From the NCBI GenBank assembly GCA_902495025.1, contig CABUWB010000072.1, forward strand, positions 1 through 8,359: a stretch of 8,359 nt of DNA, written 5' to 3'. The notes beneath the pieces are model-generated. The model saw nothing but the letters and a program-made list of their open reading frames with translations, did no database searches and was not told where the DNA came from. The DNA is from an uncultured Eubacteriales bacterium (GTDB taxonomy: Bacteria > Bacillota > Clostridia > Lachnospirales > CAG-274). Below are positions 1-6,304 of this stretch, in pieces (position 1 is the first letter of the stretch; every line of letters begins with the position of its first letter). The translations under genes and the position numbers were made by a program.

Positions 1-151
1 GGTTGCCGCCCCTACGGTAAATCCATACGTTATTGATTTGAATGTTGAGGTGTTAATTTACACCGCGCTAAACATTAATTTATATTCATTTACTCCCTAA
101 AAAATAATTTTACCCTCATTTGCATTCACAGCTTTCAATTAAATTTACACG
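1..151. other. Gene-free edge region downstream of rplL
   Basis: No open reading frame with a ribosome binding site is visible on either strand. The minus-strand rplL transcript ends just inside this stretch. The first 17 bases, read on the minus strand, are CCGTAGGGGCGGCAACC, a GC-rich string that contrasts with the AT-rich sequence after it and may be the end of an intergenic repeat cut by the window edge. In most Bacillota rpoB would follow rplL; no rpoB start is seen in these 151 bases. Confidence 0.5.
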
Positions 152-185
152 CAAAAAAGGAGTGCGGTTTCCCACACTCCTTTAG
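152..185 (-). terminator. Intrinsic terminator after rplL
   Basis: On the minus strand a 9-bp perfect stem, AAAGGAGTG (183-175) with CACTCCTTT (164-156), is capped by a 10-nt loop in which two further G-C pairs can form. It is followed by a run of six T. It lies 17 bases past the rplL stop codon, so it ends the rplJ-rplL transcript and separates it from anything further downstream. Weak T-richness on the other side means it could also act on plus-strand transcription. Confidence 0.9.
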
Positions 186-202
186 TTTTGACTAAAATTA
201 AA

Positions 203-580
203 TTACTTAAGAGTAACCTTAGCGCCAACCTCTTCGAGCTTAGCCTTGCAGTTCTCAGCATCGTCCTTAGAAACGCCTTCCTTAAGAACCTTAGGAGCAC
301 CGTCAACGATTTCCTTAGCTTCCTTAAGACCAAGACCTGTGATTTCACGAACAACCTTGATAACCTTAATCTTCTCAGCGCCAACCTCAGTAAGCTCAAC
401 GTTGAACTCTGTCTTCTCCTCGCCAGCGTCAGCAGCACCTGCAGCACCTGCAGCAACTACAACACCTGCAGCAGCAGAAACACCAAACTCTTCCTCAGCA
501 GCCTTTACAAGGTCGTTAAGCTCTAAAACAGTAAGCTCTTTAACAGCTGCGATAATTTCTTCAATAGATAACTTAGCCAT
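203..580 (-). CDS. rplL: 50S ribosomal protein L7/L12
   Basis: This encodes 125 aa, the normal length for bacterial L7/L12, the acidic multi-copy protein of the ribosomal stalk. The stalk recruits and stimulates the translation GTPases EF-Tu, EF-G, IF2 and RF3. The layout is canonical. An N-terminal dimerisation and L10-binding helix region ([10 protein letters not shown], residues 1 to about 35) is followed by an Ala/Gly-rich flexible hinge (about 36-53). The compact C-terminal factor-binding domain (about 55-125) carries the conserved [20 protein letters not shown] stretch. The ATG is preceded by GGAGG (594-590) with 9-nt spacing. It lies 56 nt downstream of rplJ in the same transcript and ends in TAA ahead of a strong terminator. 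Long antisense reading frames over it are by-products of its biased codon use. Identity is certain. Confidence 0.98.
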   Translation of the reverse strand: MAKLSIEEIIAAVKELTVLELNDLVKAAEEEFGVSAAAGVVVAAGAAGAADAGEEKTEFNVELTEVGAEKIKVIKVVREITGLGLKEAKEIVDGAPKVLKEGVSKDDAENCKAKLEEVGAKVTLK

Positions 581-636
581 TTTTAATTTCCTCCGTTTAA
601 TAAATTTAGATAAAGATTTTTTTCAGATTTAAGCAA

Positions 637-1137
637 TTAAGCCTCTGCAGCTTCTGTGTCCTTATCAGCAATAGCCTTAATAACACGTGCAAAGGTTGCC
701 ATAGGTGACTGGAAGCTTCCAAGTAACTTGGAGAGGAGAACCTCTTTTGAAGGAATCTCAGCAACAGCAACCATACCCTTAGCGTCATAACAAACGCCGT
801 CAATAACGCCAGCCTTGAATTCAAGGTTCTTAGCGTTCTTCATGAACTTGCTCATAATACCAGCAGCAACAGTTGGGTCCTCATAGCAGATAGCAATAGC
901 ACTTGGACCTTCGAAATAGTCCTTAAGACCCTCGAACTGTGTACCCTGAACAGCAAAGTTCATCATAGTATTCTTGTAAACCTTATAGTCAACGCCTGCA
1001 TCTCTGAGCTGCTTACGAAGAGCAGTATCCTGGTCAACAGTAAGACCTCTTGCATCAACAAGCACTGCGGAAGTAGCCTTTTCAAGCTTTTCCTTAATTT
1101 CGTTTACAATGACCTGCTTCTGTTCAATCTTAGCCAA
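637..1137 (-). CDS. rplJ: 50S ribosomal protein L10
   Basis: This encodes 166 aa, typical for L10 (uL10), which anchors L7/L12 dimers to 23S rRNA at the base of the stalk. The N-terminal domain starts (M)AKIEQKQVIVNEIKEKLEKA. It continues through the conserved VDARGLTVDQDTALRKQLRDAGV and YKVYKNTMMNFA segments. The C-terminal helix region (about 145-166) is where L12 dimers bind. The start is chosen as TTG at 1137-1135 because AGGAGG (1151-1146) lies 8 nt upstream. A GTG at 1146-1144 in the same frame overlaps that ribosome binding site and cannot be the start. Expression should be controlled by the L10 leader and attenuator just upstream. It is followed by rplL after 56 nt. The neighbour upstream is galE, not rplA as is usual in Bacillota. 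Confidence 0.97.
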   Translation of the reverse strand: MAKIEQKQVIVNEIKEKLEKATSAVLVDARGLTVDQDTALRKQLRDAGVDYKVYKNTMMNFAVQGTQFEGLKDYFEGPSAIAICYEDPTVAAGIMSKFMKNAKNLEFKAGVIDGVCYDAKGMVAVAEIPSKEVLLSKLLGSFQSPMATFARVIKAIADKDTEAAEA

Positions 1138-1145
1138 AACTAACA

Positions 1146-1151
1146 CCTCCT
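1146..1151 (-). promoter_or_regulatory. rplJ ribosome binding site (fixes TTG start)
   Basis: AGGAGG read on the minus strand lies 8 nt before the TTG at 1137-1135. It is the only good Shine-Dalgarno match near the gene and decides the start: the upstream in-frame GTG shares a base with it. Confidence 0.85.
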
Positions 1152-1188
1152 GTAAAAATGATACGCCGTATATCTATACACAAGGTAT

Positions 1189-1289
1189 AAAAAAACTCTG
1201 TCGCATAGACAGAGTGAAAAATACAAATAATATTGTATCCTCGGCAGGTATTCACGTTACGCCTAAAGGCACCTGCTGTCTACGGCACG
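1189..1289 (-). promoter_or_regulatory. L10 leader with attenuator terminator
   Basis: The 5' untranslated region of rplJ matches the Firmicutes L10 leader, the site where excess L10 (with L12) binds its own mRNA. On the minus strand the conserved strings GTAGACAGCAGGTGCC and ACCTGCCGAGGAT are visible. GCAGGT (1276-1271) pairs with ACCTGC (1249-1244), and a small GCCTTTAGGC hairpin (1270-1261) lies within the closed loop. Downstream is an intrinsic terminator, ACTCTGTC (1215-1208) with GACAGAGT (1202-1195), loop TATGC, followed by a T run (to 1189). By family knowledge L10 binding favours termination, giving feedback control of rplJ-rplL. Because galE has no terminator of its own, this attenuator is also the first stop signal met by galE read-through. 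Confidence 0.88.
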
Positions 1290-1295
1290 AATAAT

Positions 1296-1324
1296 ATTAT
1301 ACACACGATACAACACTTTGTCAA
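1296..1324 (-). promoter_or_regulatory. Consensus promoter of rplJ-rplL
   Basis: Perfect -35 TTGACA (1324-1319) and perfect -10 TATAAT (1301-1296) are separated by 17 bp on the minus strand. This puts the transcript start near 1289, at the beginning of the L10 leader. A full-consensus housekeeping promoter fits the very high expression of the ribosomal stalk genes. Its -35 box begins 8 nt beyond the galE stop codon. Confidence 0.92.
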
Positions 1325-1332
1325 GTATTTTT

Positions 1333-2328
1333 TTATTTTTTATCATCATAGCCGTTTGGATGTGTGCTGTGCCACTTCCACGCAGTTTCAATTATCATTG
1401 GCAGGGTGTTAAAGCGTGGCTTCCAGCCAAGCTCCTCTATTGCCCTTTTGCTTGACGCAATCAGCGTAGGAGGGTCGCCTGCACGCCTGTCCTCCTCAAG
1501 CACCTTAATAGGTCTGCCGCTGACAGCCTTTGCTGTTTCAATAACCTCCTTAACGGAAAAGCCCGTTCCGTTGCCAAGGTTATAGGTAGCGGAGGTATTG
1601 TCCCTTTCCAGCTTTTCAAGTGCCTTGATATGTGCATCAGCAAGGTCAGTTACGTGTATATAGTCCCTCACACAGGTACCATCGGGCGTTGGATAGTCAT
1701 TGCCGAAAATGGAGATATGGTCCCTCACTCCCGCAGCCGCCTGCAATATAATAGGTATAAGGTGGCTCTCTGGCGAATGGTCCTCACCGATTTCACCGCT
1801 TATATGCGCACCTGCCGCATTAAAGTATCTCAAAGCAACATATTTAATGCCGTAAGCCTTGTCAGACCATTTAAGCATTTTTTCAACCGTCAGCTTGGTT
1901 TCACCGTAAGGGTTTATAGGCTCGGTCGCATCACTTTCAAGTATAGGTATGCTCTTTGGCTCGCCATAAGTTGCTGCCGTCGAGGAAAATACTATCTTTT
2001 TAACGCCTGCTCTGTTCATTGCCTCCAACAGTCTGAGTGTGCCATATACATTGTTGTCAAAATATTCAAGCGGCTGTGAGCAGCTTTCACCCACAAGCGA
2101 GAATGCCGCAAAGTCAATAACCGCATCAATCTTATTTTCCGCAAAGACTCTGTCAATTGCATCCCTGTCCCTTAAATCACCTATGTAAAGCTTTGCGTCC
2201 TTATGGACTGCCGCCTTATGTCCCTTTACAAGGCTGTCAAAAACAACCACGCTGTGTCCCTGCTCTATAAGCTCATAAACTGTGTGGCTGCCTATATAAC
2301 CTGCACCGCCGCAAACAAGTACATTCAT
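1333..2328 (-). CDS. galE: UDP-glucose 4-epimerase
   Basis: This encodes 331 aa of a cytoplasmic NAD-dependent short-chain dehydrogenase/reductase that interconverts UDP-glucose and UDP-galactose (Leloir pathway; sugar donors for envelope polysaccharides). The Rossmann NAD site GGAGYIGSH is at residues 7-15, with D31 ending the second strand. FSSTAATYG (114-122) supplies the catalytic Ser/Thr at T117. The Tyr-Lys pair is Y141 and K145 in [15 protein letters not shown] (167-174) and [15 protein letters not shown] (216-230) are typical of GalE. The ATG at 2328 is chosen because GGAGG (2340-2336) lies 7 nt upstream; another ATG 18 nt further upstream sits before that site and would be a poor start. 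Some GalE proteins also act on N-acetylated sugars, which sequence alone does not settle. It ends 8 nt before the rplJ promoter with no terminator between. Confidence 0.96.
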   Translation of the reverse strand: MNVLVCGGAGYIGSHTVYELIEQGHSVVVFDSLVKGHKAAVHKDAKLYIGDLRDRDAIDRVFAENKIDAVIDFAAFSLVGESCSQPLEYFDNNVYGTLRLLEAMNRAGVKKIVFSSTAATYGEPKSIPILESDATEPINPYGETKLTVEKMLKWSDKAYGIKYVALRYFNAAGAHISGEIGEDHSPESHLIPIILQAAAGVRDHISIFGNDYPTPDGTCVRDYIHVTDLADAHIKALEKLERDNTSATYNLGNGTGFSVKEVIETAKAVSGRPIKVLEEDRRAGDPPTLIASSKRAIEELGWKPRFNTLPMIIETAWKWHSTHPNGYDDKK

Positions 2329-2357
2329 TTTAATACCTCCGTACATTTATTTACTAT

Positions 2358-2386
2358 ATACTAGCACAAAAACAGCATATTTTCAA
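2358..2386 (-). promoter_or_regulatory. Probable galE promoter
   Basis: On the minus strand TTGAAA (2386-2381) and TAGTAT (2363-2358) are separated by 17 bp, with a TGC just upstream of the -10 forming an extended -10. The transcript would start about 25 nt before the galE ATG. The promoter lies downstream of the terminator at 2397-2427, so galE does not depend on transcription from further upstream. Confidence 0.7.
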
Positions 2387-2396
2387 TATTAAACGC

Positions 2397-2427
2397 GAAA
2401 AAGCACCCAACGAACGGGTGCTTTTTC
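2397..2427 (-). terminator. Strong terminator between divergent genes
   Basis: A 12-bp perfect stem is formed by GAAAAAGCACCC (2397-2408) and GGGTGCTTTTTC (2416-2427), with a 7-nt loop. Five T end either arm, so it can work in both directions. galE and the stalk-protein gene diverge from this region, so neither needs a terminator here. The simplest reading is that it ends a separate short minus-strand transcript (see the candidate small RNA). Confidence 0.85.
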
Positions 2428-2525
2428 TAAAGAGAAGGTATTTTTTATGGGGTTTTACAGTTTATTTTACATATTTGAGGGATGTATAAACTGTAGTGTG
2501 AAAATATTTAGGGGTTTTTCACAGT
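2397..2525 (-). ncRNA. Candidate C-rich small RNA (no known family recognised)
   Basis: The minus strand from about 2525 to 2397 looks like a free-standing RNA of about 130 nt. It starts just after an extended -10 box. Hairpin 1 is TGTGAAAA (2523-2516) with TTTTCACA (2504-2497), and its loop is ACCCCTAAATA. Hairpin 2 is TACAGTTTAT (2495-2486) with ATAAACTGTA (2465-2456), plus an inner ACAT/ATGT stem whose loop is CCCTCAAAT. A single-stranded linker (2455-2428) contains ACCCCAT and ACCTTCTC, and a strong terminator follows. There is no open reading frame of any length. C-rich motifs shown in loops are typical of Gram-positive small RNAs that pair with Shine-Dalgarno sequences (RsaE/RoxS and similar). 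No GGG string precedes the terminator that could form an antiterminator, so a riboswitch-like leader for galE is less likely. The promoter, structure and terminator are seen; the function is inferred. Confidence 0.55.
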
Positions 2526-2529
2526 CCTT

Positions 2530-2538
2530 ATTATAGCA
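2530..2538 (-). promoter_or_regulatory. Extended -10 box of the candidate small RNA
   Basis: TGCTATAAT on the minus strand is a full extended -10 element with a perfect TATAAT at 2535-2530. No good -35 hexamer is found at 16-18 bp. Extended -10 promoters can work without one. The predicted start near 2525-2523 coincides with the first base pairs of hairpin 1, which supports a real transcript. Confidence 0.55.
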
Positions 2539-2581
2539 AAGGGTTTAAAAACAGTGTTACCAAACATTAATTTATTTTTAA

Positions 2582-2637
2582 CAAAAAATTGTGCAAGGTG
2601 CCAACAACCTTAATTTTTCTGATATTTTCGCACAATT
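2582..2637. repeat. Inverted repeat / possible terminator in the divergent intergenic region
   Basis: AATTGTGC (2587-2594) and GCACAATT (2630-2637) form an 8-bp perfect stem. Inside it is a second hairpin, AAGGT/ACCTT (2595-2611). On the minus strand the right-hand arm runs into TTTTTT (2589-2584), so it could end a minus-strand transcript coming from the stalk-gene promoter region and shield the small RNA behind it. No minus-strand promoter for such a transcript is clear. The remaining sequence at 2638-2731 is AT-rich and I see no other feature in it. Confidence 0.4.
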
Positions 2638-2731
2638 CAAATTTATTTTTCTTAAATGTTTTATAAAAATAACACAAAATACGACTTTTTCCACCACAAA
2701 ACTACCTCTGTATTTCTTCAAACAAATTTAA

Positions 2732-2760
2732 TTTACATAACACCGCTTTTGTTGTATAAT
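2732..2760 (+). promoter_or_regulatory. Promoter of the stalk-protein / HMT-MTHFR / mrp operon
   Basis: TTTACA (2732-2737) and a perfect TATAAT (2755-2760) are separated by 17 bp. The transcript would start near 2767, leaving an AU-rich leader of only about 35 nt before the first gene. There is no room for a riboswitch or T-box. Confidence 0.8.
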
Positions 2761-2801
2761 CATATATATATAAAAATTTTAAAGAAATGGGGTATACATA
2801 T

Positions 2802-4517
2802 ATGAAGAAAAAACTGTCGTTATCACTTGCGGCTCTTATGCTTATTTCATCATTAAGTGTCAGCGCTTATGCGTATGAGCCTGCTGATTTTCCGATAACC
2901 ATAAACAACGGCCCTGCGCTTGAAATGCTTTATGGTCCTGTTGTGGAAAATGGCACAACACTTGTGCCATTCAGAGATGTGCTTGAAGAAATGGGTGCAA
3001 ATGTGGATTGGGACGCCGAAACCAAAACCGTAACCTGTACCTTAGACGACAGAAGCGTAAGCCTTGCCATTGGCTCTGATGTTATGACAACGGACAGCGG
3101 CAGTGTTAAGCTTGATGTACCCGCAAAAATTATAGATACAAAAACCTATGTACCGCTCAGAGCTATCTCCGAGGGACTTGGTGCACAGGTTGACTGGAAT
3201 GCGCAAACAAAGACTATTAACATTACCACCTCTGCTGAAACTGCCGAAACACTCAGCAAAAAAGAGCTGATGTACGGTCAAAAAAGCTATGCAAATGCAA
3301 TACAGTCTGGCAGCAAGGATATTATGCCAGTAAGCACCACCTACCCTGTATTCAGGGGCAGCGGCAGGGCAATAAGCAAAATAAACACCTATATTGCAAA
3401 CGAGGCACAGGGCAGGGCAAATGCCTACAAGCAGTCTAACCAGAAAAGGCTTTACAGCCTTTATCAGCAGGCAATAAGAGAGGGCACAAGGGACAGCTTT
3501 TCAGATTACAGCTATACCTTAACCTACGAGGTCAAAAAAGCGGAGGACGGTATTATATCCCTCTTAATTACCGAAACAATCAACTCGGATATTGAAAACA
3601 AGGTTAATTACTCGGGTCTTACCTTAAACTCGGTTACAGGCAATGTTATCACCGCAGATGAGCTTATAGAAAACGCTGCGGATATGGTTAAGGACGCCTT
3701 TACACAGGAGGGCTACAGCCAGAAGTCAATTAACTCTCTAAAACTTGACGACAACAGCTTTTATGTTGACGGCGGCGAAATGGTTTATATAATTAATAAG
3801 GGTGTGCTTTCAAACACAGTTGAAACCTACACACTTACCCTGCCAGATAGAGAGGAATACACCACTCTGCCCGAGGCAACAGCCGTTACTTCAGAAAGCG
3901 TTACCGCCTCTGACACACTTTATGCACAGGAGCATGGTATTGTTATGAGGCTTAACACCACCTATCCACAGTTTACAGGCGGCGGCAGGGAAAACCTGAA
4001 AACCCTTAACAGCGTAATTGCGCAGGCACAGGAAAAGGCTATGGCAGACTATAAGGAAGAAAACTCCACAGCGGCGCTTGCTGCATACAAAGAGTTTGAG
4101 GCTACCAAGGACAAAAAGACTGACCGCTTTGAGCCATGGCTTTGGACAAACAAATGCGAGGTTAAATACAACAACAATAAAATTGCAAGCGTTGTTGTAA
4201 GCACCTACATTTTTAAGGGTGACGGCACAGAGGCAACCACCTATACCGCCTACACCTGCGACCTTTCTTCGGGTCAGATTATAGATGTTGACAGCCTTAT
4301 AAACGACACTGCAAAGACAGACTCCACCGCACGTGCCGCATTCAAGGCTCTTATTGAAAAAGACAGGCTCAATTTCTACACAAATGTATATGAGCGCTTT
4401 GACCTTACAAAGGCAACAAAATATATTTCGGCAGAGGGCGTTACCTATATGTTTAACCCGGGCACACTTGCCTCCGTTTCAAAGGGTGTAATTGAGGTAA
4501 CAGTACCTATGTCATAA
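2802..4517 (+). CDS. Secreted stalk-domain protein with two DUF3298-like modules
   Basis: This encodes 571 aa and is predicted to be exported. MKKK is followed by a hydrophobic stretch and a signal-peptidase site near SAYA-YEP (residue 24/25); there is no other membrane segment or LPXTG anchor. Residues about 30-142 are a copper-amine-oxidase-N-like stalk domain made of two related units: GTTLVPFRDVLEEMGANVDW (51-70) and TKTYVPLRAISEGLGAQVDW (113-132), each followed by a TKT strand. Two further related modules follow, about 180-350 (starting YPVFRGSG) and about 387-571 (starting TYPQFTGGG). They resemble the DUF4163/DUF3298 extracellular region known from RsiV and PdaC-type proteins, but no anti-sigma, transmembrane or deacetylase part is present. 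The start at 2802 is preferred over the in-frame ATG at 2787, because GGGG (2789-2792) lies 9 nt upstream and the signal peptide then begins at once with lysines. It is first in an operon, 11 nt before the next gene. Its function is unknown; a surface-binding role is inferred. Confidence 0.85.
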   Translation: MKKKLSLSLAALMLISSLSVSAYAYEPADFPITINNGPALEMLYGPVVENGTTLVPFRDVLEEMGANVDWDAETKTVTCTLDDRSVSLAIGSDVMTTDSGSVKLDVPAKIIDTKTYVPLRAISEGLGAQVDWNAQTKTINITTSAETAETLSKKELMYGQKSYANAIQSGSKDIMPVSTTYPVFRGSGRAISKINTYIANEAQGRANAYKQSNQKRLYSLYQQAIREGTRDSFSDYSYTLTYEVKKAEDGIISLLITETINSDIENKVNYSGLTLNSVTGNVITADELIENAADMVKDAFTQEGYSQKSINSLKLDDNSFYVDGGEMVYIINKGVLSNTVETYTLTLPDREEYTTLPEATAVTSESVTASDTLYAQEHGIVMRLNTTYPQFTGGGRENLKTLNSVIAQAQEKAMADYKEENSTAALAAYKEFEATKDKKTDRFEPWLWTNKCEVKYNNNKIASVVVSTYIFKGDGTEATTYTAYTCDLSSGQIIDVDSLINDTAKTDSTARAAFKALIEKDRLNFYTNVYERFDLTKATKYISAEGVTYMFNPGTLASVSKGVIEVTVPMS

Positions 4518-4528
4518 GCGAGGATAAA

Positions 4529-6289
4529 ATGATTGATTTAAAAAATCTGATAGCAGACGGAATTCTGCTCACTGACGGTGCAATGGGCACCTACTATAAG
4601 GAGCAGGGCGGCATCTGCACGAGGGCAGAGCTTGCAAACCTAGAGCAGCCCTCTTTAATTGAAGATATACACAGGCAATACCTTGATGCAGGTGCACAGC
4701 TCATAAGGGCAAACACCTTCGGTGCAAACACCGTTGCCCTGAGCTGCGATATGCCACGCATTAAGGAGATAATTACAGCCGCATACGATATTGCAAAGGA
4801 CGCAGTCGGCACAAAAAATGCGGTTGTTGCAGCCGACATAGGCCCTGTTGCGGGCGCAGAGGATATGTCGGAATACTGCGCCATAGCTGATATATGGCTC
4901 TCACTCGGTGCAAAGACCTTTGTGCTTGAAACCTTTACCGAGCCGGAAACACCAACGGCACTTGCCGAATATATAAAGCAGCGCTGCCCCGAAAGCTGGG
5001 TGCATGTATCCTATGCACTTACGGATACCGGCTACACCAAGCATTCGTATTACAGCGGCAGGCTGCTTGACCTTGCGGATAAAAGCCCATACATTGACTC
5101 AATGGGCTTTAACTGCGGCGTAGGTCCTATGCACATGCAGAGCATTTTAACAAAGCTGGGCGAATACAGCAAGCCTGTTTTTGCACTGCCAAACGCAGGC
5201 TATCCCGAAAATATAAACGGCAGGGTTTGCTACGTTTTAAACCCCGAATACTTTGCTGACATCGTGTCTGAATATGTACACAGAAACGGCAGTATTAAGG
5301 CTGTCGGCGGCTGCTGCGGCACAACGCCTAAGCACATTTCCCTTTTAAAGGAAAGGCTTGATACGCTCAAAGCGCCCGTAAAGCGCACAGCGGATATAAA
5401 AACTACTGATACGGATAAAACCGTTATTGAAAGCTCCTTTGCCAAAAAGCTTAAAAACGGTGAATTTGTTATCGCCGTTGAGCTTGACCCACCATTCAAG
5501 CCCGACTGCACCAAGCTGATAAACGGTGCAAGGCTGCTTAAACAGGCAGGTGTTGACATCATTACCATTGCCGACTCACCAATGGGCAAGTCAAGGGTTG
5601 ACTCTGTCATAACCTCGGTTAAAATTAAAAAAGAGGCAGGCATTGACGTACTGCCGCATATATGCTGTCGTGATAAAAATGCCGTAGCGCTGCGCTCGGT
5701 GCTTTTAGGTGCATATATGGAGGGAATACGCAACACCCTTGTTGTTACAGGCGACCCTGTCCCGGGTGAATACAAGGCAGACATAAAGAGCGTATTTAAT
5801 ATGAACTCCTACTCGCTTATAGATATGATTTCACAGATGAATGAAAACGTGTTTGAAGAGGGTAAAATATTTATAGGCGGAGCGGTAAACTTTAATGTAA
5901 ACAATAAAAATGCCGAGCTTAAAAGGCTGCTGAAAAAGGCTGAAAACGGCGCTGAATTTTTCCTTACCCAGCCTGTTTTTGACGATGCCTCAATCGACTT
6001 TATAAAGTCGCTGCCAAAGGAGCGCAGCTATAAGGTGCTTGCAGGCATTATGCCGCCTGTAAGCTATAAAAACGTGCAGTTTTTAAATAACGAGCTTGCA
6101 GGTGTAACCATACCCGATGAGCTTGTTAAAAAATTCAGCCCTGATATGTCAAGGGAGGAGGCACAGGCTGTCGGTGAGGAAATTGCCTGTGATATTATCT
6201 CCAAGGTTAAGGATTATGTTGACGGACTTTATCTTATTGCACCGTTTAACCGCTGCGAAATGATAAGGGATATAATAAACAAAATTTAA
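4529..6289 (+). CDS. yitJ: Bifunctional homocysteine S-methyltransferase / 5,10-methylenetetrahydrofolate reductase
   Basis: This encodes a 586-aa cytoplasmic fusion like Bacillus YitJ. The N-terminal domain (about 1-285) is a zinc-dependent homocysteine methyltransferase barrel. It has DGAMGTY (16-22), ANTFGAN (61-67), LETF (133-136), and the three zinc cysteines C196 (in NCGVGP) and C262/C263 (in GGCCGTTP). The C-terminal domain (about 300-586) is an FAD-dependent MTHFR barrel with VELDPP (317-322, E318), IADSP (347-351), VTGDP (406-410) and QPVFD (481-485). Together they could make 5-methyl-THF and pass its methyl group to homocysteine, probably with a separate cobalamin-binding MetH partner, since no B12 domain is present here. 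The ATG follows GAGGA with 4-nt spacing, 11 nt after the stalk-protein stop, so it is cotranscribed. No S-box leader precedes it, unlike Bacillus yitJ. All key motifs look intact. Confidence 0.93.
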   Translation: MIDLKNLIADGILLTDGAMGTYYKEQGGICTRAELANLEQPSLIEDIHRQYLDAGAQLIRANTFGANTVALSCDMPRIKEIITAAYDIAKDAVGTKNAVVAADIGPVAGAEDMSEYCAIADIWLSLGAKTFVLETFTEPETPTALAEYIKQRCPESWVHVSYALTDTGYTKHSYYSGRLLDLADKSPYIDSMGFNCGVGPMHMQSILTKLGEYSKPVFALPNAGYPENINGRVCYVLNPEYFADIVSEYVHRNGSIKAVGGCCGTTPKHISLLKERLDTLKAPVKRTADIKTTDTDKTVIESSFAKKLKNGEFVIAVELDPPFKPDCTKLINGARLLKQAGVDIITIADSPMGKSRVDSVITSVKIKKEAGIDVLPHICCRDKNAVALRSVLLGAYMEGIRNTLVVTGDPVPGEYKADIKSVFNMNSYSLIDMISQMNENVFEEGKIFIGGAVNFNVNNKNAELKRLLKKAENGAEFFLTQPVFDDASIDFIKSLPKERSYKVLAGIMPPVSYKNVQFLNNELAGVTIPDELVKKFSPDMSREEAQAVGEEIACDIISKVKDYVDGLYLIAPFNRCEMIRDIINKI

Positions 6290-6304
6290 TATGAGGTGAA
6301 AAAA

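Noticed and set aside
145..632. Overlapping reading frames of 103-128 codons on both strands across rplL
   Set aside because: They lie over rplL in other frames, are low-complexity (Leu/Arg- or Ser/Ala-rich), lack ribosome binding sites and reflect the biased codons of a ribosomal protein gene.
1109..1294. 61-codon plus-strand frame over the L10 leader
   Set aside because: It is antisense to the conserved leader and the rplJ start, has no ribosome binding site, and the RNA structure explains the sequence better.
2397..2525. Riboswitch or T-box leader for galE
   Set aside because: A terminator before a gene suggests attenuation, but there is no T-box motif, no G-rich segment able to form an antiterminator with the CACCC arm, and a separate galE promoter lies after the terminator.
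5230..5784. 184-codon minus-strand frame inside the HMT/MTHFR gene
   Set aside because: It is antisense to well-conserved MTHFR motifs, has no ribosome binding site, and is a shadow of the coding strand.
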